Source: Candidatus Pantoea gossypiicola (lineage in GTDB: Bacteria; Pseudomonadota; Gammaproteobacteria; Enterobacterales; Enterobacteriaceae). From it: a stretch of 64,000 nt of DNA. This document shows, piece after piece, positions 1 through 8,488 of this stretch. Positions within the stretch are counted from its first letter, which is position 1. The number at the start of each line of letters is the position of its first letter. Both the position numbers and the translations under genes were made by a program. The notes under the pieces are model-generated. The model saw only the letters and a list, made by a program, of their open reading frames with translations. It was not told the origin of the DNA and did not search any database. Location: the NCBI RefSeq assembly GCF_008632075.1, contig NZ_VWVM01000019.1, forward strand, positions 1-64,000. The letters are read 5' to 3'.

Positions 1-9
1 TCATGTTGA

Positions 10-119
10 ATTTCCTTATCAGTTGTGGGGACAACAGATGAGGAGTTTGACATGGGCAGGTCTTTACAGGCAGAGCCAGAACCGAGGCGATAACCACGTC
101 CATAGGACGTGGTTTTAAG
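10..119 (+). mobile_element. possible 3' remnant of an IS200/IS605-type element
   Basis: The first bases read in frame 1 as a short stretch ending in ...SLQAEPEPRR before a stop at 88-90. A perfect 10-bp hairpin with a 3-base loop (92-114) and a run of T follow directly. A basic, proline-rich C-terminus followed at once by a hairpin is typical of the right end of tnpB-carrying IS200/IS605 elements. The upstream part lies outside the window and an in-frame stop at 7-9 breaks the frame, so at best this is a decayed tail. The call is pattern-based; the hairpin itself is certain. Confidence 0.3.
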
Positions 120-130
120 TTGGCAATAAA

Positions 131-161
131 AAAGGGCGGCTACCGAGGTAGCCGCCCTTTT
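131..161. terminator. bidirectional terminator after yfaZ-like gene
   Basis: A 14-bp arm (131-144) pairs with 147-161 around a 2-base loop. The stem is G/C rich with A and T runs on its two sides, so it can end transcription from both directions. It sits 17 bases past the stop of the minus-strand YfaZ-like gene. Confidence 0.85.
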
Positions 162-177
162 CTTTCACGCAACAGAA

Positions 178-723
178 TCAGAAGCGCAGTGATGCACCCA
201 CGTACGGGCCATCGACCAGCACGTTATCTTTGCGTCCATCTTTGTTGTTCAGTTCGATGTACTGATAACCCACACGCAGGTTAAGCAGTGAAACCGGCGT
301 GAAGCTCAGGCCGCCAGCGGCTTCCTGATAGCTGTCGAGCTGATCGGTGAACGACTCTGGCGCATAATAATATTCACCATACAGGCCCCACATACTGTTC
401 AGGCTATAGTGCGCTGCACCACCCACCGCCACCGCAAACCCATCTTTTCCATCTTCAGGATGGGTGAAGATCGCTTTTGCGGTCGGCGCCAGACGCAGCG
501 GCCCGAAGTCAACGTTGTAGCCCAGACCGGCACCGTAGGTGCTGCCATCATGGTCGCTACGCAGCCAGTTACCTTTCAGAAACAGACCGGGTGTAGTGGT
601 GCCCAGACCCAGATTCAGGTTGGTGTTGTGTTCGCTGACATCAACACTCCCTTCAATCGCCTGAGCGGCACCGCTCAGTAAAACCAGCCCGAGGGCGCTT
701 CCGGTAACAAGATGCTTAAACAT
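178..723 (-). CDS. yfaZ: YfaZ family outer-membrane protein
   Basis: This 181-residue protein has a clear Sec signal peptide: a basic start, a hydrophobic core and an AQA cleavage site near residue 22. The mature part alternates polar and hydrophobic residues and is rich in Gly, Tyr and Asn. It ends in a C-terminal Phe (ASLRF), the mark of an outer-membrane beta-barrel inserted by the Bam complex. The pattern matches the YfaZ family, whose molecular role is not established. It is a single gene with its own terminator. The upstream 140 bases should hold its promoter, but I see no operator that I can name. Family assignment is good; function is open. Confidence 0.8.
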   Translation of the reverse strand: MFKHLVTGSALGLVLLSGAAQAIEGSVDVSEHNTNLNLGLGTTTPGLFLKGNWLRSDHDGSTYGAGLGYNVDFGPLRLAPTAKAIFTHPEDGKDGFAVAVGGAAHYSLNSMWGLYGEYYYAPESFTDQLDSYQEAAGGLSFTPVSLLNLRVGYQYIELNNKDGRKDNVLVDGPYVGASLRF

Positions 724-863
724 GATTCCACTCCGTGAAGGACAATTAATTCGGCCGCAAGGTTAACAGCCTGAAACGGGGAGACAACAAAATCCGGGAA
801 ACTTTACGTAAAAATACGTGTCGCGTTCAGAATTGCAGCTGTCCCTGCGCAACGCAGTGTAGA

Positions 864-1559
864 CTATATTGTCCACATCAGGTGTCCAATCACCGGAGCC
901 AGTATCACGGTCACCACTCCCGAGAGCATCATGACCAGGCTGGCGACGACGCCCTCCTGCTGTCCAAGCTGATAAGCGCGAGCCGTTCCGGCACCGTGCG
1001 ACGCAGCCCCAAACCCGGCCCCTTTCGCCACCCCCTGCTTAATCGCGATGCGCAGAAACAGCACGTCACCCACCGCCATGCCAAACACGCCAGTAATGAC
1101 CACAAACAGCGCCACCAGATCGGGCTGACCACCAATCGGCCCGGCGGCGGCCAGCGCAAACGGCGTAGTAATGGAGCGCACGGCAAGACTGCGCTGGATT
1201 GACTCCGGCAGCGTCAGCAGCCGTGCCAGCCAGACCGAACTGCAGACGGCGACCAGCGTGGCGGTGAGCACACCGGCGCTCAGCGACAGCCAGTGCCGCT
1301 TTATAATCGCTACGTTCTCGTAGACCGGTACCGCAAACGCCAGCGTCGCCGGGCCCAGCAGCCAGAGCAGCCAGTGGTTTTCTGCAATGTAATCCTGCCA
1401 GCTGATGTGGGTCAGCAGCAGCAGCGCCACCAGTACCAGCGGCGTCATCACCAGCGGCATTAACAGCAGCGTACGCCAGCGGCGATACAGCCGTTTATTC
1501 AGCGCATACACCAGCAGCGTAACCGCCACACACAGCAGGCTGAGCAAAAAATCACGCAT
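864..1559 (-). CDS. yohK: LrgB/CidB family inner-membrane protein (YohK-like)
   Basis: I start this 231-residue protein at the ATG at 1559 (MRDFLLSLLC...), which gives the same length as E. coli YohK. A longer upstream reading would only add translation from inside the partner gene. It is almost entirely hydrophobic helices, with the conserved Gly/Ala-rich stretch TTPFALAAAGPIGGQPDL and the KGAGFGAASHGAGTARA segment of LrgB proteins. Family knowledge: LrgB/CidB proteins act with LrgA/CidA in export or holin-like functions; in plants a fused homologue exports glycolate. It overlaps the end of yohJ by 8 bases, so the two are translationally coupled. Confidence 0.9.
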   Translation of the reverse strand: MRDFLLSLLCVAVTLLVYALNKRLYRRWRTLLLMPLVMTPLVLVALLLLTHISWQDYIAENHWLLWLLGPATLAFAVPVYENVAIIKRHWLSLSAGVLTATLVAVCSSVWLARLLTLPESIQRSLAVRSITTPFALAAAGPIGGQPDLVALFVVITGVFGMAVGDVLFLRIAIKQGVAKGAGFGAASHGAGTARAYQLGQQEGVVASLVMMLSGVVTVILAPVIGHLMWTI

Positions 1560-1980
1560 GAGGATCCTGCTTACGCGCGGCGCGCGCGACTTCATACTGA
1601 TAGAGCCGGTCCACCACCCAGGCGGTAGAGGCCAGCACCAGCAGCGTACTGACGCCAATCACTACGCAGATGCGCCAGCCATCGACCCGCAGCAGATCGC
1701 CATAATTCACCACCGCCACCACCGCCGGGATAAAGAACAGCAGCATCTCAGCCAGCAGCCAGCGTGACCCGGCTTTTACCCAGTTCAGCGGCACAATACG
1801 CGTCACGATTAATGCCAGCAGCAGCAACATCCCGACAATGTTGGCGGGCAGCGGCAGCTTCAGCCAGCTCACCAGCCGGTCACAGGCGACAAACAGGCCG
1901 ATATAGAAGCCCAATTGCAGCGGCAGGCTGAGCCACTGCACGGCGCGGTTAGTGCGAAAAGCGAGTGCTGACGCCATCAC
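1552..1980 (-). CDS. yohJ: LrgA/CidA family holin-like membrane protein (YohJ-like)
   Basis: This 142-residue protein (141 if the second Met is used) has about four membrane helices and a short basic C-terminal tail. It carries the LPLPANIVGMLLLL motif and the LLAEMLLFFIPAVVAVVNY stretch that define the LrgA/CidA family. It is the first gene of a two-gene operon with yohK. A divergent LysR-type regulator begins about 100 bases away, an arrangement seen for CidR-controlled cidAB operons in other bacteria. Membrane permeability control or metabolite export is the family role; the substrate here is unknown. Confidence 0.9.
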   Translation of the reverse strand: MMASALAFRTNRAVQWLSLPLQLGFYIGLFVACDRLVSWLKLPLPANIVGMLLLLALIVTRIVPLNWVKAGSRWLLAEMLLFFIPAVVAVVNYGDLLRVDGWRICVVIGVSTLLVLASTAWVVDRLYQYEVARAARKQDPHA

Positions 1981-2042
1981 CTTGTCTCCCCATTAAAATG
2001 ATGTCATCAGTATAAATCGTCCGCATAAGGTGAAAAAAATGA

Positions 2043-2059
2043 ATTAAAATTATCGTAAT
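2043..2059. promoter_or_regulatory. candidate LysR-type operator
   Basis: The interval between yohJ and the divergent lysR gene contains ATTA-N9-TAAT, a dyad that fits the T-N11-A rule of LysR-type regulator sites. It lies about 20 bases before the regulator start and about 60 bases before yohJ, so it could serve both directions. Confidence 0.4.
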
Positions 2060-2079
2060 CATGCCTTAAAGGAATAGTT

Positions 2080-2982
2080 ATGGATGTCCGCGCCCTGCGT
2101 TACTTTACTGAAGTAGTCCGCCAGCAGAGCTTTACCCGTGCAGCGCAAAAGCTGTTTGTGACACAGCCGACCATCAGCAAAATGCTGCGTCAGCTGGAGG
2201 AGGAGCTGGGCTGTACGCTGATCCTGCGGGATGGCCGCCGTCTGCACCTCACCGACAGCGGCCAGGCGGTTTATCAGCGCGGCCTGGCGATCCTGCAGGA
2301 GTTTCATCAACTTGAGGCGGAGATTGGTGACATCAACCAGCTCAAAACCGGTGAGCTGCGGCTCGGTATTCCGCCGATGGTCGGGATGCAGATAGCCGGA
2401 TCGATTTCCGCCTTTCGCCGCCGCTATCCTGGCGTGAAGCTGAAAATCTCTGAATTCGGCGGCCTGACCGTACAGCAGGCGGTGCTGGCGGGCACGCTGG
2501 ATATCGCTCTGACCGCGCTGCCGGTCGATGCCGGGCTGCCGCTGAACACCCTGCCTCTGATGCATCATCCGCTCTGCGTGCTGCTGCCGCGCCGCCCGGC
2601 GTGGCTCAGCCGCCAGCAGATACGACTGGCGGAGCTGGCAGCGCACCCGTTGCTGATTTTCAATGAGGAGTTCTCGCTGAATCGTCAGCTGATGCAGGCG
2701 TTTCAGCGGCTTAGCCTGACGCCAACGGTGGCGGTGCGCAGCGGTCAATGGGATTTTCTGGCGGCAATGGTGCAGGCGGAGATGGGGGTGGCGATTCTGC
2801 CGGAGCCGATCTGTCAGCGGCTGGATAAGCAGTCATTATTGTGGCTGCCGCTGGAATCGGAGCTGAAGTGGAGTCTGGGATTGATCTGGCGGGAAGGGAG
2901 TTATCTGTCGCGTAGTGCGCAGGCGTGGATCAACTGTTGTCGCGAGCACTGGCCGGATGAACCGCCGCGCCTGTCGGTGTGA
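2080..2982 (+). CDS. LysR family transcriptional regulator, CidR-like
   Basis: This 300-residue protein has the standard LysR layout. A winged helix-turn-helix lies at about residues 1-60 (SFTRAAQKLFVTQPTISKMLRQLEEELG), then a linker helix and a two-lobed effector domain from about residue 90. Length and domain order are normal. It is divergent from the yohJ-yohK pair with about 100 bases between, so it most likely regulates that pair, as CidR does for cidAB in Gram-positive bacteria. The effector cannot be read from sequence. An AAAGGAAT ribosome site precedes the ATG. Confidence 0.85.
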   Translation: MDVRALRYFTEVVRQQSFTRAAQKLFVTQPTISKMLRQLEEELGCTLILRDGRRLHLTDSGQAVYQRGLAILQEFHQLEAEIGDINQLKTGELRLGIPPMVGMQIAGSISAFRRRYPGVKLKISEFGGLTVQQAVLAGTLDIALTALPVDAGLPLNTLPLMHHPLCVLLPRRPAWLSRQQIRLAELAAHPLLIFNEEFSLNRQLMQAFQRLSLTPTVAVRSGQWDFLAAMVQAEMGVAILPEPICQRLDKQSLLWLPLESELKWSLGLIWREGSYLSRSAQAWINCCREHWPDEPPRLSV

Positions 2983-2986
2983 AAAG

Positions 2987-3020
2987 CTGGCACGCCCGCA
3001 TGAATCCACAGGCGTGCCAG
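2987..3020. terminator. terminator between lysR and yjcE
   Basis: Perfect 10-bp arms (2987-2996 and 3011-3020) around a 14-base loop lie between two convergent genes. The U-tract is weak on both strands, so efficiency is uncertain. Confidence 0.6.
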
Positions 3021-3028
3021 TTAGCAAA

Positions 3029-4678
3029 TTACTCTTCTTTTTCGATCAGCAGTGCTTCCAGCAGATCCAGGTCGTGCAGTAACTTCTGCATCGTCTCATT
3101 GGAGATCTGCTGGGTGGCGCGCAGATGATAGACCTCCGCACGTTCGGCACGCAGCCCGGTCAGGCGGAAGCGACGCTCAAGGTTCTCAGCAAACAATGCA
3201 TGTTCAAGATCATTCTTGCCTTCGGCGCGGCGGCGTAAGTTGCCAATCACGCGCAGACTGACCTCTTTCAGCAGTTCCGGATCGATGTTCTCTTCTGACT
3301 CATTCTCCAGCCGCTCTTCCATCTTGTGCAGGCTCTCAATCGCTGCACCCGCCATCACCGCACGGGCATTCTGTAGCTCACGGCGATGGGCACCTTTGTC
3401 GATACTATCAATGCCGCGCAGCAAAATTGGCAGGATCACGACCCCTACCAGCAGCGAGAACAGAATCACGCCGGTGGCGATAAACACCAGCTCATAACGC
3501 GCAGGGAAAGGCTCGCCGTTGGTCAGGAACAGCGGGATAGAGAGCACACCGGCCAGGGTGATTGCACCGCGTACCCCGGCAAACGAGGCGATCAGCAGTT
3601 CACGCAGCGAGTAATTTGAGAACTCCAGCGGCTTCTTCTTCAGCAGGCGTTTGCTGAAGCGCTGCATAATCCACAGCCAGCCAAAACGCACGATCATCAG
3701 CGCGGCATAGACCAGCCCGATATCGGCGAACAGCATCCACAGTTCCACATTCGGATCGGCCTGCGCCTGGTCGATTGAGGTCTGCAGAATGTCCGGCAGC
3801 TGCAGGCCCAGCATCAGGAAGACCATGCCGTTGAACACGAACTCCAGCATCTGCCAGACGCTGTTGGCACGCAGGCGCATCGCCAGCGGAGCCTGACGAA
3901 TAATGCCGGAACGGGTGATGGTCATACCGGCCGCGACAGCCGCCAGGATGCCTGAGACACCCAGATGTTCGGCAATCAGATAAGAGGCGAATGGCAGCAG
4001 CAGCAGCAGCACGGTCTGCGTCGCCGGATCGTCACCGCTCCAGCGGCTGAGCAGGCGCAGCGATTTACCGTACAGCCAGCAGATGGCCACACCAGCAATC
4101 AGGCCGCCAATGGCGACTTTCAGGAACTCAACGCTGGCACCGCCCCAGGTAAACACCATGGTGCCCATGGCGACGGCGACGGCAAACTTCAGTGATACCA
4201 GGCCCGATGCGTCATTCATCAGGGCTTCACCCTGCACGATCGACATAATCTTCTTGGGAATGCGACCTTCACCGACAATGCCGGAGAGCGCTACAGCATC
4301 GGTCGGCGACAGCACTGCCGCCAGCGCAAAGGCCGGGATCAACGGGATACCTGGCACCATCCAGTAGATCAGATAGCCGATGCCGATCACGGTAATCAGC
4401 ACCAGCGCCAGCGCTAAGCCGATGATTTCGCGACCATGATGCAGGAACTCACTGATCGGCGTTTTCCAGCCATCTGCGAACAGCAGCGGCGGGATGAACA
4501 GCACCAGAAACAGCTCCGGATCAAAGTCGACATGCAGACCAAACGTTGGCCAGGCCAGCATCGCACCTACGGCGATCTGCACAAGCGGCAACGGGATCTG
4601 AAAAGGGAGAATGCGGGCCGCGACGCCAGAGAGCGACACGACCAGCGTCATGATGAGAATAGTAAAAAAGATTTCCAT
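3029..4678 (-). CDS. yjcE: Na+/H+ antiporter, CPA1 family (YjcE)
   Basis: This 549-residue inner-membrane antiporter has about twelve helices, followed by a charged cytoplasmic tail of roughly 150 residues. Hallmarks of the CPA1 transport core are SPTDAVA at residues 124-130 and GEALMNDASG at 150-159, with the paired Asn-Asp of the ion site. I start at ATG 4678 (MEIFF...) because AAGGAAAGC lies just before it and the length equals E. coli YjcE; a TTG nine codons upstream is less likely. It sits downstream of ghxP on the same strand with a 145-base gap, so it may have its own promoter. Confidence 0.92.
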   Translation of the reverse strand: MEIFFTILIMTLVVSLSGVAARILPFQIPLPLVQIAVGAMLAWPTFGLHVDFDPELFLVLFIPPLLFADGWKTPISEFLHHGREIIGLALALVLITVIGIGYLIYWMVPGIPLIPAFALAAVLSPTDAVALSGIVGEGRIPKKIMSIVQGEALMNDASGLVSLKFAVAVAMGTMVFTWGGASVEFLKVAIGGLIAGVAICWLYGKSLRLLSRWSGDDPATQTVLLLLLPFASYLIAEHLGVSGILAAVAAGMTITRSGIIRQAPLAMRLRANSVWQMLEFVFNGMVFLMLGLQLPDILQTSIDQAQADPNVELWMLFADIGLVYAALMIVRFGWLWIMQRFSKRLLKKKPLEFSNYSLRELLIASFAGVRGAITLAGVLSIPLFLTNGEPFPARYELVFIATGVILFSLLVGVVILPILLRGIDSIDKGAHRRELQNARAVMAGAAIESLHKMEERLENESEENIDPELLKEVSLRVIGNLRRRAEGKNDLEHALFAENLERRFRLTGLRAERAEVYHLRATQQISNETMQKLLHDLDLLEALLIEKEE

Positions 4679-4823
4679 GCTTTCCTTAGGCGTCGTTTCT
4701 TTCAATCATTGGTTAAGCGCTAAAGTGTAAAACAAACTGCGGTGAAGATTGTCAGCTACACGTGCGCCGGGCGGGAAAAAAGTGGAAAATTCCGGACGCG
4801 CAGCCGCACGCCCGGTTGTACAG

Positions 4824-6173
4824 TCAGATCGCCCAGCCACCAGCGTAAAATGCCACCAGCGCAACGGCAATGATCACGGTGCCGACGTTGAGCTTACGCC
4901 ATTCTCCGGCGAACAGACGCCCCACCACAAGGCTGGCGAAACCGATCATGATGCCGGTGACGATGTTGCAGGTGAGCACGATAATCACCGCCGTGAGCAG
5001 GCCTGACATCGCATCGACAAAATCACTGAAGTCCACTTTCGCCACGTTACTGAGCATCAGCAGACCCACATACATTAAGGCTGGCGCAGTCGCGTAAGCG
5101 GGCACCAGATAAGCCAGCGGCGACATAAACAGGATGGCGAGGAACAGCAGCCCGACCACAATCGCGGTAAGACCGGTTTTACCACCGGCCGCTGTCCCTG
5201 CCGCCGATTCGATATAGACCGCAGCCGGTGATGCGCCTACCAGACCCGCAAACAGGCTGCTGACGGAGTCGCTGGTCAGCGCACGACCGCCATTGATAAT
5301 CTGGCCCTGTTTATCCAGCAGACTGGCCTGCCCCGCGACCGCGCGAATGGTGCCGGTGGCGTCAAAGACCGCCGTCATCACCAGTGCCAGCACGCTGGGC
5401 AGTACCACAGGCTGCATCGCCCCCATGATGTCGAGGCTGAACAGCAGCGACTGACCGCTGGCGTCACGCAGGCTCGGCAGAGCAAACAGTCCCTGATATG
5501 TCACCGACGGGTCAAAGATCAGGCCAATCAGCGAAATAGCAATAATCGTCAGCAGGATGCCGCCCGGCACCCGGCGCTTCTCCAGTCCGATAATCGCGGC
5601 CAGTCCCAGCAGCGTCATCATCACCGGGAAAGTGGTGAAATGACCGAGTGCCACCGGCAGGCCCGGAGCCGGGTTTTTCACCACCAGACCCACGCCGTCA
5701 GCGGCGATGAGCAGCAGAAACAGGCCAATCCCGACACCGGTGCCGTGCGCCACGCCCATCGGCAGGTTACGCAAAATCCAGGCACGAATGCCGGTCACGG
5801 AGATCAGGGTAAACAGCAGGCCCATCAGGAACACCGCGCCCAGCGCCACCGGCACGCTGATGTGCTGACCCAGCACCAGGCTGAAAGCGGTAAAGGCGGT
5901 CAGGGAGATGGCGCAGCCAATGGCCATTGGCAGATTGGCCCACAGCCCCATAAGGATGGAACCAAAGCTGGCGACCAGACAGGTGGCGACAAACACGGCG
6001 GAGGGCGAGAAACCGGCTTTGCCCAGCATCCCCGGTACCACGATGACGGAGTAAACCATCGCCAGGAAGGTGGTGAGTCCGGCCAGAATTTCCTGACGCA
6101 CGCTGCTGCCGCGCGCCGAGATCGAGAACCAGGCGTCCAGTTTACCACTGGCCGGGCGTGATTCAGTTGACAT
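4824..6173 (-). CDS. ghxP: guanine/hypoxanthine permease GhxP
   Basis: This 449-residue NCS2/AzgA-family proton symporter is the same length as E. coli GhxP (YjcD). It starts with a short polar N-terminus and then forms a 14-helix membrane core. Family signatures visible are the QEILAGLTTFLAMVYS opening, the DATGT motif near the middle of the chain and the SAAGTAAGGKTG segment, which line the base-binding site. It imports guanine and hypoxanthine for salvage. A strong PurR operator lies about 100 bases upstream, matching the known PurR control of the E. coli gene. Confidence 0.94.
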   Translation of the reverse strand: MSTESRPASGKLDAWFSISARGSSVRQEILAGLTTFLAMVYSVIVVPGMLGKAGFSPSAVFVATCLVASFGSILMGLWANLPMAIGCAISLTAFTAFSLVLGQHISVPVALGAVFLMGLLFTLISVTGIRAWILRNLPMGVAHGTGVGIGLFLLLIAADGVGLVVKNPAPGLPVALGHFTTFPVMMTLLGLAAIIGLEKRRVPGGILLTIIAISLIGLIFDPSVTYQGLFALPSLRDASGQSLLFSLDIMGAMQPVVLPSVLALVMTAVFDATGTIRAVAGQASLLDKQGQIINGGRALTSDSVSSLFAGLVGASPAAVYIESAAGTAAGGKTGLTAIVVGLLFLAILFMSPLAYLVPAYATAPALMYVGLLMLSNVAKVDFSDFVDAMSGLLTAVIIVLTCNIVTGIMIGFASLVVGRLFAGEWRKLNVGTVIIAVALVAFYAGGWAI

Positions 6174-6517
6174 AGTTGAGCCTCAAAAATTTTTGTTGTG
6201 TGGATCGCTCTGCGACCATCGCTGTCCCTGGAATAAGCGGGTAAACGGCCTGACCGTTGGGATTCACCACCAGGCAAACGTTTACCTTGCCGCAGATAAT
6301 TAGCCGTCAAAAGCGGCCAGATAAAAAGGCATGCGATTATCCGGCGTTTAGCGCCACGTTTTCAACTCTAAGAGGGAGATTCTTTGGCATAAGATTGGAC
6401 GCAAGAGGCTGGCAGAGACCAGCCTGAAACGCTGAGACCATAACGTTAATGTCATATAAAGGAAGGATTCGCACCGGCGCAGTCGTGATGAGACAGGATA
6501 CGCCGGCGGAGAGACGA
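6174..6517. other. intergenic region upstream of ghxP
   Basis: This stretch holds the ghxP leader and a PurR box. A possible minus-strand -35 (TTGACG, complement of 6305-6310) lies just upstream of the box. Short reading frames between 6337 and 6630 have no ribosome sites or recognisable products. I see no riboswitch fold. Confidence 0.5.
6272..6287 (-). promoter_or_regulatory. PurR operator upstream of ghxP
   Basis: The 16-base site AGGCAAACGTTTACCT matches the PurR consensus ACGCAAACGTTTTCGT at 13 positions, including the full central GCAAACGTTT. It is placed to overlap the ghxP promoter and should repress it when hypoxanthine or guanine is plentiful. Confidence 0.8.
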
Positions 6518-7183
6518 TTAACCTGGCAGCGAAAGCTCGCCGCCCTGCGCAATCGCGCGATGCCAGGCCGCACGCTGCTGCACTGTCTGCAACCATTTCT
6601 CAGTGGCAGGCATCCGATCCAGTCCGGCACGGCGCGCCAGTGCCAGCAGCGGAAAGCTCATCTGGATATCCGCAATGGTGAAACGCTCACCGGCAAACCA
6701 CGGATTGGCTGCCAGATGCTGTTCGATCATCTGCCTGTGCGGCTTGAGCTGTTTATCCAGAAACGCCTTCTGTACCCCTTTGCCAAATGCCGCGCCGACC
6801 GGACGCAGCAGCCAGGGCACCGGCGATTTACCCATCTGACCGAAGATCAGTTTCATCACCAGCAGCGGCATCAGCGAGCCTTCGGCGTAGTGCAGCCAGT
6901 AGCGGCACTGTAACCGTGACGCCTCATCACTCACTTTCAGCCGGAATTCATGATCATATTTCTCTTCAAGGTATTCGAGAATGGCACCCGATTCTGCTAC
7001 CACCTGGTTCCCGTCAGTAATGACCGGCGATTTTCCCAGTGGGTGCACTTTTTTCAGCGCTTCCGGGGCCAGCATGGTCGGTTCACGTTGATAGCGTTTA
7101 ATCTGGTACGGCACTTCCAGCTCTTCCAGCAGCCACAGCACCCGATGCGAGCGCGATTTCTCAAGATGGTGAACGGTGATCAT
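6518..7183 (-). CDS. glutathione S-transferase family protein
   Basis: This cytosolic protein of 221 residues has the GST two-domain form. A thioredoxin-like N-terminal domain comes first (residues 1-80), with HPLGKSPVI and the ESGAILEYLEEKY glutathione-binding segment. An all-helical C-terminal domain follows, with the FTIADIQMSFPLLA stretch and its conserved capping Asp. I chose the second of two adjacent ATG codons (7183) because AGGGAA is better spaced from it. The gene follows soxR on the same strand with a gap of about 40 bases, so co-transcription with the redox sensor is plausible. The substrate cannot be deduced. Confidence 0.85.
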   Translation of the reverse strand: MITVHHLEKSRSHRVLWLLEELEVPYQIKRYQREPTMLAPEALKKVHPLGKSPVITDGNQVVAESGAILEYLEEKYDHEFRLKVSDEASRLQCRYWLHYAEGSLMPLLVMKLIFGQMGKSPVPWLLRPVGAAFGKGVQKAFLDKQLKPHRQMIEQHLAANPWFAGERFTIADIQMSFPLLALARRAGLDRMPATEKWLQTVQQRAAWHRAIAQGGELSLPG

Positions 7184-7222
7184 CATGATTCCCTGTGTTT
7201 TGACCTTCACCAAGTATAGACG

Positions 7223-7708
7223 TCACTCCACAGACGGATGTTTATCATCCTGTTCCGGGTCAAGCAGCACTGCACCTGACCCCTGCTGACCCAGCCGGTC
7301 ACCGGGATTACGCAGCGGGCAGTCACGCATCGACAGGCAGCCGCAGCCGATACAGCCATCCAGGTCATTGCGCAGGCGGGTCAGGGTTTCAATGCGCTTA
7401 TCCAGTTCTTCACGCCAGTGCTGAGTCAGCGCATCCCATTCCGTCGTCGACATGCGCTTATCTGGCGGAATGTGGTCGAGACTGTCACTGACCGTTGCCA
7501 GCGGGATGCCAATGCGCTGAGCAATCTTGATGATCGCCACGCGTCGCAGCACGTCACGACTGTATCGGCGCTGATTGCCGCTGTTACGGGTACTGAAAAT
7601 GAGGCCTTTGGTTTCATAAAAGTGCAGCGCCGAGACCGCCACACCGCTGCGTCGCGCCACTTCACCGGGTGTTAAGACCGGTTTTGGATAGTTACGTTCT
7701 TTTTTCAT
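7223..7708 (-). CDS. soxR: redox-sensing activator SoxR
   Basis: This 161-residue MerR-family dimer activates soxS when its [2Fe-2S] cluster is oxidised by redox-cycling drugs or nitric oxide. The winged helix lies at residues 12-60 (TPGEVARRSGVAVSALHFYETKGL), a dimerisation helix at about 80-115, and the cluster motif CIGCGCLSMRDC at C119, C122, C124 and C130, the exact E. coli spacing. It is divergent from soxS. The C-terminal tail after residue 140 is acidic and more variable. All functional residues are intact. Confidence 0.97.
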   Translation of the reverse strand: MKKERNYPKPVLTPGEVARRSGVAVSALHFYETKGLIFSTRNSGNQRRYSRDVLRRVAIIKIAQRIGIPLATVSDSLDHIPPDKRMSTTEWDALTQHWREELDKRIETLTRLRNDLDGCIGCGCLSMRDCPLRNPGDRLGQQGSGAVLLDPEQDDKHPSVE

Positions 7709-7715
7709 CAGACCC

Positions 7716-7746
7716 TTTACCTCAAGTTAACTTGAGGAATTATACT
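7716..7746 (+). promoter_or_regulatory. soxS promoter with SoxR operator
   Basis: An 18-bp perfect palindrome CCTCAAGTTAACTTGAGG (7720-7737) sits between a -35 TTTACC (7716-7721) and a -10 TATACT (7741-7746). The spacer is 19 bases, the over-long spacing that SoxR corrects by distorting DNA. The operator matches the E. coli soxS operator as I recall it. Confidence 0.93.
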
Positions 7747-7808
7747 CCTTCTCCATTGAAACCCCTAAAATCCCATTACCCCTTATTAAGCACCAGAAGG
7801 ATGAGGCC

Positions 7809-8234
7809 ATGATGCAAGAAGAGATCATTCATTCCCTGACGGACTGGATTGACCAGAACCTCGATAAGAGCCTGTCGATTGATGAGGTTGCGGCAAAATC
7901 AGGCTATTCGAAATGGCACCTGCAGCGTATGTTCCGTTCCGTGACGAAACAGACGCTGGGTGGCTATATTCGTGAGCGCCGCCTGACGCTGGCAGCAGAA
8001 GCCCTGTCGCAGACACAGCGCCCGGTGTTTGATATCGCGATGCAGTATGGCTATGACTCGCAGCAGACCTTCTCACGGGTGTTTCGTCGTCAGTTTTCAC
8101 AGACTCCGACCGCATACCGCCACACCATGCGACGCCAGGCGATTCAGCGCCCTCGCCTGCTGAGTTTTGGTTGTAACGATCCGATCAACAGCTTTACCCA
8201 GCGCACCACCGGCGAGTGCTGCCCGGTCCGTTAA
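7809..8234 (+). CDS. soxS: superoxide response activator SoxS, C-terminally extended
   Basis: This AraC/XylS-type monomeric activator binds soxbox sites and recruits RNA polymerase to oxidative-stress genes. Two helix-turn-helix units are visible: one around residues 20-45 (SIDEVAAKSGYSKWHLQRMF) and one around 70-95 (VFDIAMQYGYDSQQTFSRVF). The E. coli protein ends at about residue 107, just after the YRH that is also seen here. This one continues for about 34 residues with a basic, Cys-containing tail ending in GECCPVR. The reading frame is intact, so the tail is probably translated. Expression follows from the SoxR operator immediately upstream. Confidence 0.95.
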   Translation: MMQEEIIHSLTDWIDQNLDKSLSIDEVAAKSGYSKWHLQRMFRSVTKQTLGGYIRERRLTLAAEALSQTQRPVFDIAMQYGYDSQQTFSRVFRRQFSQTPTAYRHTMRRQAIQRPRLLSFGCNDPINSFTQRTTGECCPVR

Positions 8235-8361
8235 TGCTTAGCTGCGCCCGCTCCGGGCGCATCTGACTGATTTCCCCGCTGTTCTTCTTCTTCTGCTCAC
8301 TTTTCCTGCACGTTACTACCATACAAGAGTCAAATTTTGTTCAAAATTTAAAATCGGGTGA

Positions 8362-8382
8362 TATAATGTGACACAAGTCACA
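8362..8382 (+). promoter_or_regulatory. CRP site with overlapping -10 upstream of yjcB
   Basis: TGTGACACAAGTCACA (8367-8382) has both CRP half-sites perfect with the 6-base spacer. A perfect TATAAT (8362-8367) abuts it, with a possible -35 TTCAAA at 8340-8345. In this layout CRP would sit near +1 of that promoter and could repress it. A downstream promoter around 8395-8420 could instead be activated. Confidence 0.7.
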
Positions 8383-8488
8383 CTTTGAACCTGGGTTGAC
8401 GGCGAAAAAGTCCTACCTGACACACTTTTTTGTCGCCGGTGATGTCCGCAGATTGTCAGGAATACTTACTGATATTGAGGTCCGGCCG

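Noticed and set aside
4750..4823. Terminator between ghxP and yjcE
   Set aside because: CCGGGCG/CGCCCGG arms exist but are far apart with a large loop and no U-tract.
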